This document shows, piece after piece, positions 48,060 through 59,680 of a stretch of DNA of 64,000 nucleotides; positions within the stretch are counted from its first letter, which is position 1; every line of letters begins with the position of its first letter. The DNA lies in NCBI RefSeq assembly GCF_023343835.1, contig NC_064439.1, positions 42,525,508 through 42,589,507 of the forward strand, given 5' to 3'. Source of the DNA: Lagopus muta. Lineage: Eukaryota > Chordata > Aves > Galliformes > Phasianidae. The position numbers were made by a program, and so were the translations under genes. The notes beneath the pieces are model-generated. The model was not told where the DNA came from, made no database searches, and worked only from the letters and a program-made list of their open reading frames with translations.

Positions 48060-48560
48060 CATATTCGGCCTTGAGTTTGTCTGTATTGGTTTGTTTTCCT
48101 AGAATAAAGAGAATCGGTTGCCCAGCTCTAACCTTGAGACCTGCAGCAGTTGTCTCCTTTACAGGTGTAACAAAGAAGGAAATGAGGAGCTTAATAACTC
48201 ATTTATTTTAATGACAACTGCATGACCCTGTTTCCATCTCTGCAACTGTAGCTGGTCTGCTTTTCCAGTGTGTATGCCCAATTATAACTTGCAAGAAGGC
48301 ATGTACCTCATAAAGAATTTAGTTCGTTTTCAGTATTTTCCAAAGCTGTGTAAATGAACAATGCACTTTTTACAGGTCTTTCATCAAGGAGTTAATAACC
48401 AGATGAAGGTTCTCTTTTCATCAGTTCGTAAGTGATGCTCCATTTGATTGAAGAAGATCAAAAATGACGATCAGAAAATAACAAGGAAGTTTTAAAGGTG
48501 GCCTTTATACAACACTTCAGCCGTCTCATTCCTGTTATTTCAGAGGTATCACTGGGTTTC
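48060..48560. promoter_or_regulatory. Candidate conserved non-coding element
   Basis: AT-rich, repeat-free sequence at the start of a 1.5 kb interval with no open frame of note. It has the even, non-repetitive AT-rich texture of conserved vertebrate elements, with words such as TTAATAACTCATTTATTTTAA near 48190 split by isolated CpGs. Evidence is weak and based on texture; conservation is untested. Confidence 0.2.
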
Positions 48561-50424
48561 TTTTCAGGTTTGGAAAAAAAATGTATAAAATTCTGAAGAA
48601 TTGCCAGTACTTGCCTTTTTTTTTAATTTTAGAAACCTATTTGTTAATTGTGGTCAACATGCCTCTTCCAGACTGTGCCACAGTGTTATGTGAAAGCAAC
48701 AGCAGCAAAACTATTAGATTCTGACATGTGTGACAGTATCCATGGCATTCACCTTGCATCCCAGCCTGTATCAGCATTCACGGCAGTCCCAAGTGACCCT
48801 GTCCTGCCCTGATTTGACATGACCTGCTCCCCATCCCTCAGTGGGCTCAGGTATCACAGGGGCTCTGCAGTCTGGGGAGAGGGAGAGAAGATAGCCCTTA
48901 TTCAGGATCCTCTCTACCTATAACCACAGTGCCACTGTTCGCGGTGACCAGTGCATTTGTCATCCTCTTACATTTGGTTTTACAGGAAATTTCCATTTTC
49001 TTTAATTGTCTCTTGGAAGCCCTCTGTATAAATTTTCTATCCCAGCTCATTTAGTCTTTTCTATTTGACTTTGTTGCTTCTGAGTAGGAGGAGGTAAATT
49101 CTCTGCGAAGAGGTGAGATGCTTCTTCCTTAAACCAGCTCAAACATGTAAGAGTCTTTCTTGTCCCTCCTGTCCTTCCTCTCTCTCCTGCAATCCAGTCA
49201 CCTCGTGTGCAGTTGTCTCTCTCTCTCCTCTCTCTCCATCTGACCTTTTCTGCTGACCCTTCCCTTACTGCAGCAACAACAACAAAAAACTCAACACACT
49301 TAATCTCATTGCCTTGTTGCCAAAAGAAGCCTTGTCTCTGCAGTTTCCGGCAGTAGTTAAATACTTGTTCCTTGGCAGCATTTTGCTTTGGATTCGGTCA
49401 TTAATGCACTACTGCTAATAATGAGTGTTTGATACAAGCTGTCATCACTCGTGGTGATGCTGGACTAGGAGTTTTGTGACTAGCGAAGCTCCCCAAAAAC
49501 CTTTTTCCTGACCTAATGAACCCTTCTGAGATCATCAGATGTAAGGCCAAATTCAACTCCCTGATACTGAAATGGGATTGGCTGTGAAGAAAAACTGTCC
49601 TAAGGGTAAGGTGGGGAGTGACTGCTTGCTAGGGAACTGCAGAACAGCTTCAAGGACTTGAGATTCTGCATAGAATCTCTGGTTAATCACTAAGTGAAGT
49701 GCTGAGCAGGTTGCTCGGTGCTTTGTCTGCTTGGATTTTGTCCTTGGCTGTCTGCAAGGACACAGATGCCACCACCTTCCCAGTGTTGCTCTTTGTCCTT
49801 TCCTGGGACACCCTGACAAGGGTGGTTTCTTTTTCATATCTGCAGAGCTGTGTCTGGTACTGGATCTGGAAATACGAACATATGTCTTCTCGATGTTCTT
49901 GACCTGGCCTGCGGCCTGCAGTTGGAGTTCCCAAACCCAGGCATGGCAGAGGATGTCACCATCTTCAGGTGAAGGTCTTTTGGAGGATTGGCCCTGCAGT
50001 GGAGAAAAGAACATGGTCAGCTTCCAGAAGCCTATGTTCTACCTCTGAAGCAGAACTATTAAGTGTGAGGCTAGCTTGAGATTTCAGCTACTAAGGAAGG
50101 AAACTGAAGAGGAAGGGAAGATGCAGTCAGCTCCTTGGCTGGAAACCAGCAGGCTTACATTAAGGCAATAAACTCAAACCCACACTTCTGTAAGGTCAGC
50201 AAGGAAATGGGGAGAAGCTGCAGCCACTCATGTCTCAGCTACTGAACAGAGACAGTTGTGGGGGTCTGAAATAGTATTGGCATAACAGAGCAATCAGAAT
50301 GAGAACACCAGAGGGACACAGTGGTACCCTCTAGTAGTGACAGTGTTGCTCCCATCCCTTGCTGTTGTGTATTTCATCCAAATACCCCAACTATGTTTTC
50401 TTTAATATTATAAGGGCTGTAGCC
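48561..50424. other. Unique non-coding sequence with a CT-rich run
   Basis: A CT-rich microsatellite lies at about 49214-49240. Reverse and forward frames of 67-153 codons overlap at 49.55-50.05 kb and match no family I know. Confidence 0.5.
49214..49240. repeat. (CT)n low-complexity run
   Basis: Interrupted CT dinucleotide repeats, TGTCTCTCTCTCTCC then TCTCTCTCC. Confidence 0.85.
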
Positions 50425-50490
50425 CTGGCTCTCTGTTGCAAAGAGGGAAACTGAGGCACAATAAGGCAAAGATATCATCCTAAACTATTC
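50425..50490 (-). mobile_element. MIR-like core fragment
   Basis: The string 'agagggaaactgaggcacaa' followed by 'taaggcaaagatatcatcc' resembles the reverse complement of the conserved MIR core ('gaggaaactgaggcacagag' then 'aggttaagtaacttgcc'). Only about 60 bases are recognisable, so chance cannot be excluded. Confidence 0.4.
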
Positions 50491-51029
50491 CATCTTGCAA
50501 TTTGAACTGTTCCCCCTGAGAATGAGCTCACACACATTTATTTATGGTTTCAGTCTAGGAGTGATATGGGTTTCTGGTACTTGATATTTCATAGCTTCTA
50601 ATTACCCTGCATAGTGAAGCCTGCAGAGAATCAGAAAATGTTACATTTAATTTTGGATCAAATTTAATGAAGCACTGGTCTTTGGGAGAAGCACTGTATT
50701 TTCAGGCAATCTCGGAGAACTCAACAAAAGGCACATTTTATTGCAGGTGCTTTGCACAACCTTCATCGGGATTAAATTTGATGGAAAATGGGATATCTGA
50801 ATATGGATTCATACCACTATACTTCTTAGAAAATTCTTGATCCCACAGTTCTGAAGCTCAGTTATCTTAAGATCTAATTCTTAAAATCAGTTATCTTTTC
50901 AGCAGGATGTATAAATAAATCAGCAGAAGAGCCAGTTAATGAGTCACTGTTGTAAATTAAATGGAATTTGTTATGAATACGATTCATTGAAACTTTCCTA
51001 ACAAATCAATTTGTTTCAATCATGCTGTA
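50491..51029. other. AT-rich unique sequence, no gene seen
   Basis: No open frame of note and no recognised repeat. The region has conserved-element-like texture between two ancient repeat pieces. Confidence 0.5.
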
Positions 51030-51122
51030 ATTCAATAATAATATTTAGCATTGACATGGTGCTTTCAATAGCTCATGAAGCATTCCGTGCATTAATTGAC
51101 TGCATTTCACAGTACTGTGAGC
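51030..51122 (-). mobile_element. Ancient vertebrate repeat tail, copy 3
   Basis: In window orientation it reads AATAATAATATTTAGCA, then 'catggtgctttcaatagctc', 'atgaagcattccgtgcatta' and 'actgcatttcacagtactgt'. This is the reverse-complement layout of copies 1 and 2: an AAT run, then GCGCTTTTCATC, then AAAGCACTTTACAAACATTAATTAA, then CCTCACAACACCCTGTGAG. It is opposite in orientation to the other two. Family name uncertain. Confidence 0.5.
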
Positions 51123-51715
51123 TGCTGAGTTGGGCTGCTCCTCTTGCAGGTAAGAGTGCTGACACCCAAGGAGCTTAAGGCAACATTTCAGCCTCTCAGA
51201 AGCGTTAGCATTTCTCTGTTTTACCTTTTGTTGGTATCCACCCTCAGACACTGTGCACAGAGGTGTCTCAGAGCTATGGAGCATCTGTGGCAGCAGGACA
51301 GTGCTGGAGAGGGTTTGGTCTCTCATGGTAGAACCAGTATTTAGAAGTCACAGCCTGCTTCAGAGTTAAGTATCCTCTGTCTGGAAGCTTTGCTCGCTCC
51401 TGTGAAGCCTTCCCAGCTGTGACCCTTCTTTCTGCTTTTCCCCAGTCACAGGCTCAGCTTCACTAATGCCACATCCTTGTGTCTGCACTTGAGAGTTTCC
51501 CCTTCCTGCAACCATGGACAAGTCCTGCTCTGGCCCTGACTCAACCCTCCTTCCAGGATCTGTTGATCTGTTGCTTTGGCTCACATCCATCTAACTGCTG
51601 TGAACATCAACTCAAGCTGCTCAGAAAATGGATGCTACAGAAAATGGAGCACCACATACCATGTAGAAGCAGCCCAGGGTCACTGCTTAGCTTTCAGGTA
51701 GTTTGTGCTTAAAAG
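51123..51715. other. Unique non-coding sequence, no gene seen
   Basis: Short overlapping frames only; no repeat recognised. Confidence 0.55.
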
Positions 51716-51853
51716 ATCACAGAATCACAGAATATCCTGAGTTGGAAGGGGCCCACAACAATCATCAAGTTCAACTTCTGGCTCCACATAGCACTACCCC
51801 AAATTCAAACTCTGTATCTGAGAACACTGTCCAACACCTGTTGAACTCCAGCC
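51716..51853 (-). mobile_element. CR1 LINE 3' fragment
   Basis: In the window it begins 'atcacagaatcacagaatat' and 'cctgagttggaaggggccca', then 'ttctggctccacatagcact' and 'ctgttgaactccagcc'. Antisense CR1, same subfamily as the copy at 46.03 kb, with an intact octamer end and about 138 bases long. Confidence 0.93.
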
Positions 51854-52152
51854 TCCTGATAGATCTCTTACGAGTATTTCAAAAACACAGAAATAGAATA
51901 AGTGCCTGATCACTTCCAAAGCTAGCAGGACATAGCCCAGTTCAGCAGTTGAAAAATCCCCCGAGGAAACATCAGGCTAAGTAAACTCTGCTTTAAATGA
52001 CTTGACATAACTTTAGAGTGAGCTACCCTTCGGCGTGGAGGACATGAAGACACACTTTGCCTGACTTCTGTCTTTCATTTTCATTTATGGGGTGGTCTCA
52101 TGAGAGAAGGCAACTTGAGTGCTGATTGCTTACCTCTATTTAAAGCTGTGCA

Positions 52153-52412
52153 TAGATTGAAAGAATCACTTAGATTAGAAGAGATCTCTAAAATCGCCAA
52201 GTCCAACTATCATCTAACCCTGCCAGTTCCACCACTAAATCATGTCCCTAAGTGTCATGTCTACACATCTCTTAAATACATACCTCCAGGGATGGAGACT
52301 CCAGCACCTCCAAGGGCAGCCCGTTCCAATGCCTTGCCACCCTTTTTATGAAGGAGTTCTTCCTGATATATGACCTAAACTTCTCCTGGAACAATCTGAG
52401 GCTGCTTCCTAC
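52153..52412 (-). mobile_element. CR1 LINE 3' fragment, old
   Basis: The end reads 'attgaaagaatcacttagat' in place of the usual octamers, then 'gtccaactatcatctaaccc', 'ctaaatcatgtccctaagtg', 'cctccagggatggagactcc', 'cagcccgttccaatgccttg' and 'ttcttcctgatatatgacct'. Block order is antisense CR1 of the 'ggaaaagacctctaagatc' type. The degraded octamers suggest an older copy. Confidence 0.9.
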
Positions 52413-55400
52413 CATATGGATTTCTATATCCTGTAGTACCATATGAAGAGAAGCACATTAAGGTGGGTATATAGGCAACAGTAGGGACTTGTCAGTCCCT
52501 ACTAGCACTAGCACTATGCACTATTGTAAATCTAGGAGGTCTGTGGTGCTCCATTTCTCCTATCCTGAATGTGCCTGATCCCATTTATTCTTGTAAATTA
52601 AGCAGGATGTGGTCCTTCACAAAACACGCTTTTATCTTTTGGAACTCAGGATGTTGAGGAGGCCAAAACCAAAATGATCTCAGCAAGCAATTAAAAAATT
52701 TGTGGAAGAAAGGGCCATAGGGGGCCATTAAACACAATGATGTTGATGTGGGCTGTAGCTCGAGGACAGCTCACACTAATAAGCAGGAGAAGCCCTCTTA
52801 TAGATGCCCATTTGTTTATTATATTGTTTTTAGGTGTTAGTGACAGGATGCAGGGACAGACAGACCTCAGGTCTGGCCCTGGAAAGCAATTCTTATTTTA
52901 TGTTCCCATAAGGATTTGGGTGGAATATCACCTATAACAGAGCTGTGATTCTAAGAAACATATCATCATAATGGCTGTGAGAGGTGGAGCAAAGAAAATG
53001 GTCAGTATCCAAATAAAAAACACAAATCATCACTCACCATGTTATTTGACAGCCAAAAAAAAAAAAAAAAAAAGAAAAAATCAGTCACATTTTTTATTGC
53101 CTGGTTTCATTTTTGTTTTAAGCATCTCCCTAGTCCTCTGTGAGTGCTACAATAGTTTGCAGGTTAGTGATTCTGCACATAGGGTGGGACAAACCTCTTC
53201 GTAGCACTGAGCCAGATACCCTACTCTCAGTGAGATGAGAAAGTGCTGAAGCAGAGAGCTTAGCTAATGTGCACCTTGTTGTGGCTGTCTCTCTGTGTCC
53301 TGGTGACCTTGTGCTCTACCTGGAACCAGGCTGTGCTTCCTGTAGTGACCCGTTGATGTGACTGCCCCTGCCTCAGACACAGCATCGCCTCCTCTCTGCC
53401 TGTGCTGCCTGCCAGCCTGCAATTCCCAAGACATCTCCTGTGAGCCCCAAGGCTGTTGTGTAGGCCTCCTTGTTCTGTATCTACCATTTTGAACTGCAGA
53501 TATGCAGTGTGTCTGGCTGCTTTCTTCTTCTGCCTTCTTTCTTGCATCCTCTGCACTGAACAGATCATTGCTTAGAGAAGGAAAAAACTGTTTAGTTCCC
53601 TGCTTACAACAGAACGCTGAACTGATGTCTGGTGCTCCCTGCTGTGGACCTCTTTGCTCTGGGCTTCTGGGCTTATTCTGGGCAAATAAGTCACCTTGAT
53701 GCCAATATTTGTCCCTGTTTCCTGATGCAATGCATAAATCACACTGCTGTTCCTTATCTGCTCATAGCGCTTGCTTAATGGGTAGCTCTGCTGCTTCAGC
53801 AGGGAATTAGCTAGAACAACATTACTGTGATAAAGTAAGGGGAGTAAGCATCCATCACAGGGTCAATTAGTAATGCTAAAGAGGAAGCTCAGAAATAACT
53901 CAAACAGTAATACATTAGTTCTTACGCACAAGTTCAGAACTGCAGCTAGGTGACTACAAAATGAGGGAAAGAACAAATAATCGGGGGTGCGTTCTTTTTT
54001 AGATACGTGCCAAAACCTCCCTTTAGTAACGATATCTCTCATGGCCCTACTAGCTTTCATCTCTAAGCTTTTTAGATGTTATCAGCAGCCCCATTTAAAG
54101 AAACTGGGTTTGAAGCCAACCCTCTGTGCTTATCAACTGTGGGCAAAGTTTGGCATACCGACACCAACAGGAAACCTTTAATTTCAAACACTCACAGTCC
54201 AACACGTTTCCCACTCTCACTGCAGTGAAGCAACACTCTGTTTGCACCCCGTGCAGCAGTGAGAGGCTTCCCTAGCGCTGCTGGGGTTCCTCTGCAGGGC
54301 ATGGAGGGGAGCCAGGGACAGCCCTGGTGTGCTGCAAACCAGTGTGCATAAAGTGACCACAAAACAACAACAGCTCCTGTTTCATATGAGACTGGCTGGA
54401 GAGCTGTAAATCTGCCTAAATGGTGTTTTATAGGCACTGCTGAGAATTTCTCTTGTATGGAACCTTCATCATTTCATTACAAGGATTTCAAGTGGCAATA
54501 TTATACTGAGTACACAGACGACAGCATGCAGTTGATGTCGTGATGCTGAAATGCAAAGAGTTGCCCAAGAACAGTAATGTCCCCTAGAAATGCAATACCC
54601 ACCAACAGCTTTGCTGCAGGAACAGTGGAGAAGGTGAGGATATCAGTGGGAAGAGCATCTCATGAAGAGGGGGAGATTGGAAACATAGTTCAGGTTAGGA
54701 TATACTTTCTGCGAGAGGGTGCTGAAATTTAACCCCTCCAAAATTTGGAATTCCTTAGCCTTGCTCCAGCACCAAAGCCATGGCAATTACCCCCTTGCTG
54801 ATGGGCTGTCTTCTTTAATGCTGTTTATTAATGTTTTAAGTCAGAGCCCTCTTCACTCTCAGACTCTTTAGGTATTTTAATGATCTGAAATTTAATTGTT
54901 AATTCAGTAGATCACAAGAACAAAATCAGGAGTTTAATTTCCAAGCTACCTCACAATTATTATTCATTGCCCAAAAGCATCATTGACACAGCATCAAGAG
55001 TGACACACCAATGCCTTGTAACCTCCCAAATTGTCAAATACACTGACATTTAAATGGCTGAACACCAGGAAATTGAGAGTTATGGTAAAATCAATGGGTG
55101 CTCTGGAAGTGAGCAAGATCCACCACTGCTGTAAAGTACTGGTGATTTCAATGATCATAACTGAATTACCCAGTGTATGCCAGCTGAGGAGCTGATGCCT
55201 GTTTTTCCATTGATGGGCATCTGTCTGTGACAAATAGCACAGACAGTCTCTAAATGCCTGGAAACTTGAAAATCAAACAAATCCAGTTGTGGTTAGATTC
55301 TTGTGACAATTACACTGAGAGAGTGAAGTATACTGGAGAGCTTTGGGTTCAGGTCCTTGTCAGCAGTAGTAGAAACAAGCACACAACAACTTGGAGTACT

Positions 55401-56599
55401 TCTATAAATAGCTTCAGTGGGAACCATGCAGCATCCGTGCTGAGGTATCAGCCTTGGAAATATTTATGAATTGTCAATACTGCTTCTAAAGATGCAAGAC
55501 GCACAAAAAATTAAGTCAAGCATCATAAGTCACTTAGAAGAAAACAAATGGGAAACTAATCAGAGAACATCTGGTCAGCAACTCTGCAAATACAGCAAGA
55601 GCCATATATCACCGCTGTTTGCAAGAGGAAAATTAATAGACATTTATTGCTCAGGGGTTCAAACAAGCAGATTTGCCCAGCCATTCTGGGCACACAGGCA
55701 GCAGTTCTGCAGTGCTGTCTGCTCTGGTGAGTTACTGCAGCTGGGCTGTGAACAGCCAGGTCTATTCCAATGAGCTGCTCACTGTAGCAGGGCTGCCACA
55801 GGCATGGACTTCACAGGTTAGGCAGCTGCATGCTCCCAGTTCCAGCCCTGCTGATGCTCTGTGGCTAGATCCAAACAGGTCCCCTCAGGAATTCATTACC
55901 TCTCAATAAATTCCTGCTAATTCCTGGATGCTCAGAGATGTCTCAGCATTGTGTGATGTTTAAAATTGCTTTCTTATTACTTATCATTTTCTGCTGTGAG
56001 TGAGTGGCTTGAGAATCATCTCCTAACAAAGCAGTGAGGAAATGTGGGAAGCCACACTCTTTCTCATTTTGAATGCATGCATTTGTTTTTTCTTGCACAG
56101 CTTCCTGGTATGGTTTCAAAGCTGCTCTCTGGGCAGCAGCTTTTAGCCGTACCAGCATTTTCCTCTCCCTGTTTTCCCAGTATCTCTGCTGAAATGAACA
56201 TTTTGGCGCTTAGGGGGCAGGGAAGAGGCTGCACAGGCCTAAGGAGATATTGGTGGAGTGTATGGGAACTGCTGAATCACAGCCTGAACCACTGATTGAC
56301 CACCTGAGGCGAGCACTGAGTCAGCACAGGTGAAAGCAATTAATCTGTGTGACCAGAAGGGGTGGAGCCTCGCTGCACCTCTCCTGGACCCCATTTAAGA
56401 GCTGACTACCACAGGGGAAGGGTCTCTTGCTGGAGATCCCTCCTCTATGAAGTCTTTCCTGCAAATCTACCTCTTCAGATACAGGTGAGCACTCCTTCTC
56501 TGTTTGCTTCTTTTCCTATTTTTGCTACAATAATCTGTTCAGTTGTAATACCAACTGTAACTGTGGAGGGGTACTGTGCCCTACTGAAAGCCCAACTAG
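52413..56599. other. Unique non-coding sequence, no gene seen
   Basis: Apart from an A-rich run near 53.06 kb, I recognise no repeat, RNA or gene. Forward and reverse frames are short and overlapping. The part at 54.44-54.99 kb lacks open frames. Confidence 0.55.
53055..53080. repeat. A-rich run (A19 G A6)
   Basis: Nineteen A, one G, then six A. The upstream sequence is not recognisable as a retrocopy or SINE, so it is recorded as low-complexity only. Confidence 0.85.
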
Positions 56600-57060
56600 T
56601 GTTGATATGCCTCAGTGCCCCATCTATACAGTTCTTGAACATCTCTAGAGATGGTGACTCCACCACCTCTGTGGACAGTCTGTTTCTGTGCCCAACCACA
56701 CTTTCTCAGAAGAAGTATTTCTTAAGATTCAACCTGAACCTCCCCTGGCGTAACTTGAGGCCATTTCCTCTCATCCTACTGCTGTTACCTGGGAGCAGAG
56801 GCCGATCCCCACCTCACCACAGCCTCCTTTCATGCAGCTGTAGAGAGCAATCAGGTCTCCCCTGAGCCTCCTCTTCTCCAGACTGAACGATCCCAGCTCC
56901 CTCAGTTGCTCCCTGTAAGACTTGTGCTCCCTCACAGTTTCATTGCCTATCTCTGGACACACTCCAAGACCTCAATGTCCTTCTTGTAGTGAGGGGTCTG
57001 AAGTTGAACGCAGTACTGATGGGTGCTTGTGGCCCTCACCAGGGTTCCCATTGCTCACAG
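56600..57060 (-). mobile_element. CR1 LINE internal 3' region (about 460 bp)
   Basis: It starts within the 'cctcagtgccccatctatac' block and lacks the terminal octamers, then 'acatctctagagatggtgac', 'tccaccacctctgtggacag', 'ttgaggccatttcctctcat', 'gagcctcctcttctccagac', 'agctccctcagttgctccct' and 'acactccaagacctcaatg', then 'ttcttgtagtgaggggtctg'. This is antisense CR1, extending further 5' than any other copy here. The missing 3' tip shows that it was truncated or rearranged after insertion. No reverse transcriptase frame is intact. Confidence 0.93.
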
Positions 57061-59559
57061 ATACCTCTGGCAAGTGCAAAACAGCTCCTCACTATCAAAT
57101 GCTGAAGAGATTGTCCTTCCTCATTCCGCAGTCTCTCAATCCTTTTATTTCTCCATTTAAATCAATGTTTTCTACTATTTCCCTTTGCTGTGTTTAACCT
57201 TAGTTTTAAACATTAGCTACACTTCTTCTAAAAACTCCTCCCTTTATGATCTTTCCAAGTTTGCAGCAGTCAAAATGTAATGAATTCAGGTCAGATGAGC
57301 ACTTGGAGACCCACAGTTTGTGATGTGAATCAGGGGCCTTGAGAACAGCATCCATGCTACAGTCGCTACTGCAGTTGGCACTAATCAGCAAGCATCTAAT
57401 CAATGGGAACAGTAGAACATTCATGTGTGAGAGATATTATCTTGGCATATAAATAATGAAAGCTTCTAAAGCGCTCCCAGATGTTGGAAACAAGATTCCT
57501 TCTGGGCATGTGAAGAATTTGCTTAGGGGAAAACATAGCCGCCATGCAAAAATAGAGAGCTGTTATAGTCTGATGAAGTTCTGTTTGTGAGAAAGTACCA
57601 GTGAAAAAAGGAAAGGCATACCTCCATGGCTTGAATCAGCCGAGGCTGAACTTCCATCTGCCAGACACCTGTAAAGCAGAAACTGGTTTTGTCTGGGGTA
57701 TGCAAGTGGTATTGCCAGTTGATTATCTTTCATATAAATGAGGTCCTGCTTTTTCACAATTGTTAATTATCCAGTTTACAATCAGTTTTTCAATATGCTC
57801 TGGAATCTAGGCTTCCCTGAGAAAAAGGAGCTTTTTATTTCCTCTAATGACAGCTAATTCCATGAGATATGACAAAAAAGGAGAAAGAACAATTAACAAT
57901 TAATCATTTCTCATGAGAAACTTGTTTAATTCATACTCTAAGGAAGTAAAATTTTTAACTCTAATAGTGAATGATGTAACTTTAGTGAGAAAAACAAAAT
58001 TCACAGAAAACGTGCAAAGCTGTGGAGAATTGTCTCAGCCCTTTGGCAATCAGGATGTAATTCCTTCACAAAGCTCAGTCTTGCTTAAACTCTCCATTCT
58101 TGCTGAAGACACCAGTCCAGCTGATTCAATGCAGCCACTCGCTGAAGTGTGTTGCTCAGGGGAGCACAGACCAACAGCCTGTGAATATACTGACAAGTGC
58201 TCCTTGCTAATACAAACCTTATGTTGATAGCTAAGTAATTTTAACAGAGCCAATTTAATCTGCAAGTGCTGAAAACAGGATCCATCTCAAGGTATTGGTG
58301 ACCAAAAATAAACTGTTGTCTAACCTTTTATGTACAACTTCAGAAAAATGGCAGCCATCACCACCCAGGCCCCAATGGGCCTCAGAGACCCTACCAGGGC
58401 TGTTAGCATTATTTTGTCAATATCTGCTCAATATCATGTGCCAGCACAGAGACAAGCTTCAAGTGATGTGATGTGATAGCTTTAAAAGCCTCTGCATGAT
58501 TACTTGTCAAAAAGCACCATGACCTTCATGATTACAGCAGCTGGGATTTGTTAGAGCATAATGTTTTTTCCCTACGAGCCAACAAATTACCAGGTAATCA
58601 TTTTCACATTGTTAGATGACATTAAATGCATGAAATTGTTGACTTTTGTCAGTCTCTTTCTATACTGGAGAGCAATGGAACAGGTAAATGGGAGTTTTCC
58701 ATTTTTCTCCCAGAGCTGTACAGGGAAGGTTCATCTGCCAGATGAAAGGGTTGAACTGCAACCGAAAATAGGATGGTGGGGCAATGAAGGTGGGATGGGA
58801 TGTGATTCAAACTGGTGAACTGGGTTGCTGTGGGACCCATCTAATCTAGTGCTTTGGGTTAGGGTCTTGTGTACTTGTTTAGTTTAATTGTTGTCCAGCA
58901 TTCTGCTAAAATTCCTGGAAGAAAGCTTTGAGATAGTGGGTTTTAAAGAGGGAACTCCAGTATTTTATTAATTCCAGTTCAATACCTATATTGCTGTTCC
59001 CTGATAGTGCTACCATTTGTGTTGTCAGCTATTTGTGATTGCCATTCAGATAAATGTATGCAGTGCCTAATATGAGAGGGAGCACATCCCTGAAAACTGC
59101 CAAATGGACATAGTCTTAGCTCCACATATTGGAGTTGTAGCAGGTTTTGGAAGTTGATGTTCGCACACTTCTGATAGCTGGGGTGTTACAAAGAACACTC
59201 TCAAAGAGAAGTGCAATCAGACCCCATAGTTATATGCACATATTTTGTGTCTTTGTGTTTTCTGCAGTGACTAGTGAGGGAGAGTTTATGATTTGGAATG
59301 TCTTTATTTGGGCTTGATTTGTTATTCCAAATCCATTTTGTCACCTCTTGATGTCAACTTCTCCTATATTTCACTGTAATTATGAAGCCATTAGTTACTA
59401 CTAAATCCTTGCTTTCTCAAAGCAGTAGAAACCTAATGTAGCAAAGGTAATAGAGTTTTGTCAAATAGAAATAAATCTCCAGCATTCTCTTGAAATTCAA
59501 CGCATCATGAGCAGATGTTCACTGCACGGGACTTATTTCTATGGTAATTTGTGACAGAG
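57061..59559. other. Unique non-coding sequence, no gene seen
   Basis: No repeat or gene is recognised. The 58.85-59.55 kb part has no notable open frame. Confidence 0.55.
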
Positions 59560-59680
59560 CCTTCCTGCAGGGTTTTGGGCAATTTACTTAAACCTCTCTG
59601 TCCTTGTTTTCTCAGTCACAATACTTGTCTCATAGAAGAAGTATGTGCTCTAAACCATATTTGGGAAGTGCCAGGAGGCT
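59560..59680 (+). mobile_element. MIR-like ancient SINE fragment
   Basis: The string 'ttttgggcaatttacttaaa' (59573-59592), then 'cctctctgtccttgttttct' and 'cagtcacaatacttgtctca' follows the MIR core order ('ccttgggcaagtcacttaac', 'ctctctgtgcctcagtttcc', 'tgtaaaat', 'tacctcatagg'). It is shorter and more decayed than the 27.7 kb copy. Sense orientation. Confidence 0.55.

Noticed and set aside
49214..49240. Pyrimidine run as a splice-acceptor tract
   Set aside because: No AG with an open exon follows within the usual distance, and the run is simple CT repeat.
53055..53080. Possible poly-A tail of a retrocopy
   Set aside because: No gene-like sequence or target-site duplication could be seen upstream of the A run.
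56362..56865. Forward 167-codon frame
   Set aside because: Its second half is antisense CR1 sequence, so it cannot be read as a conserved protein.
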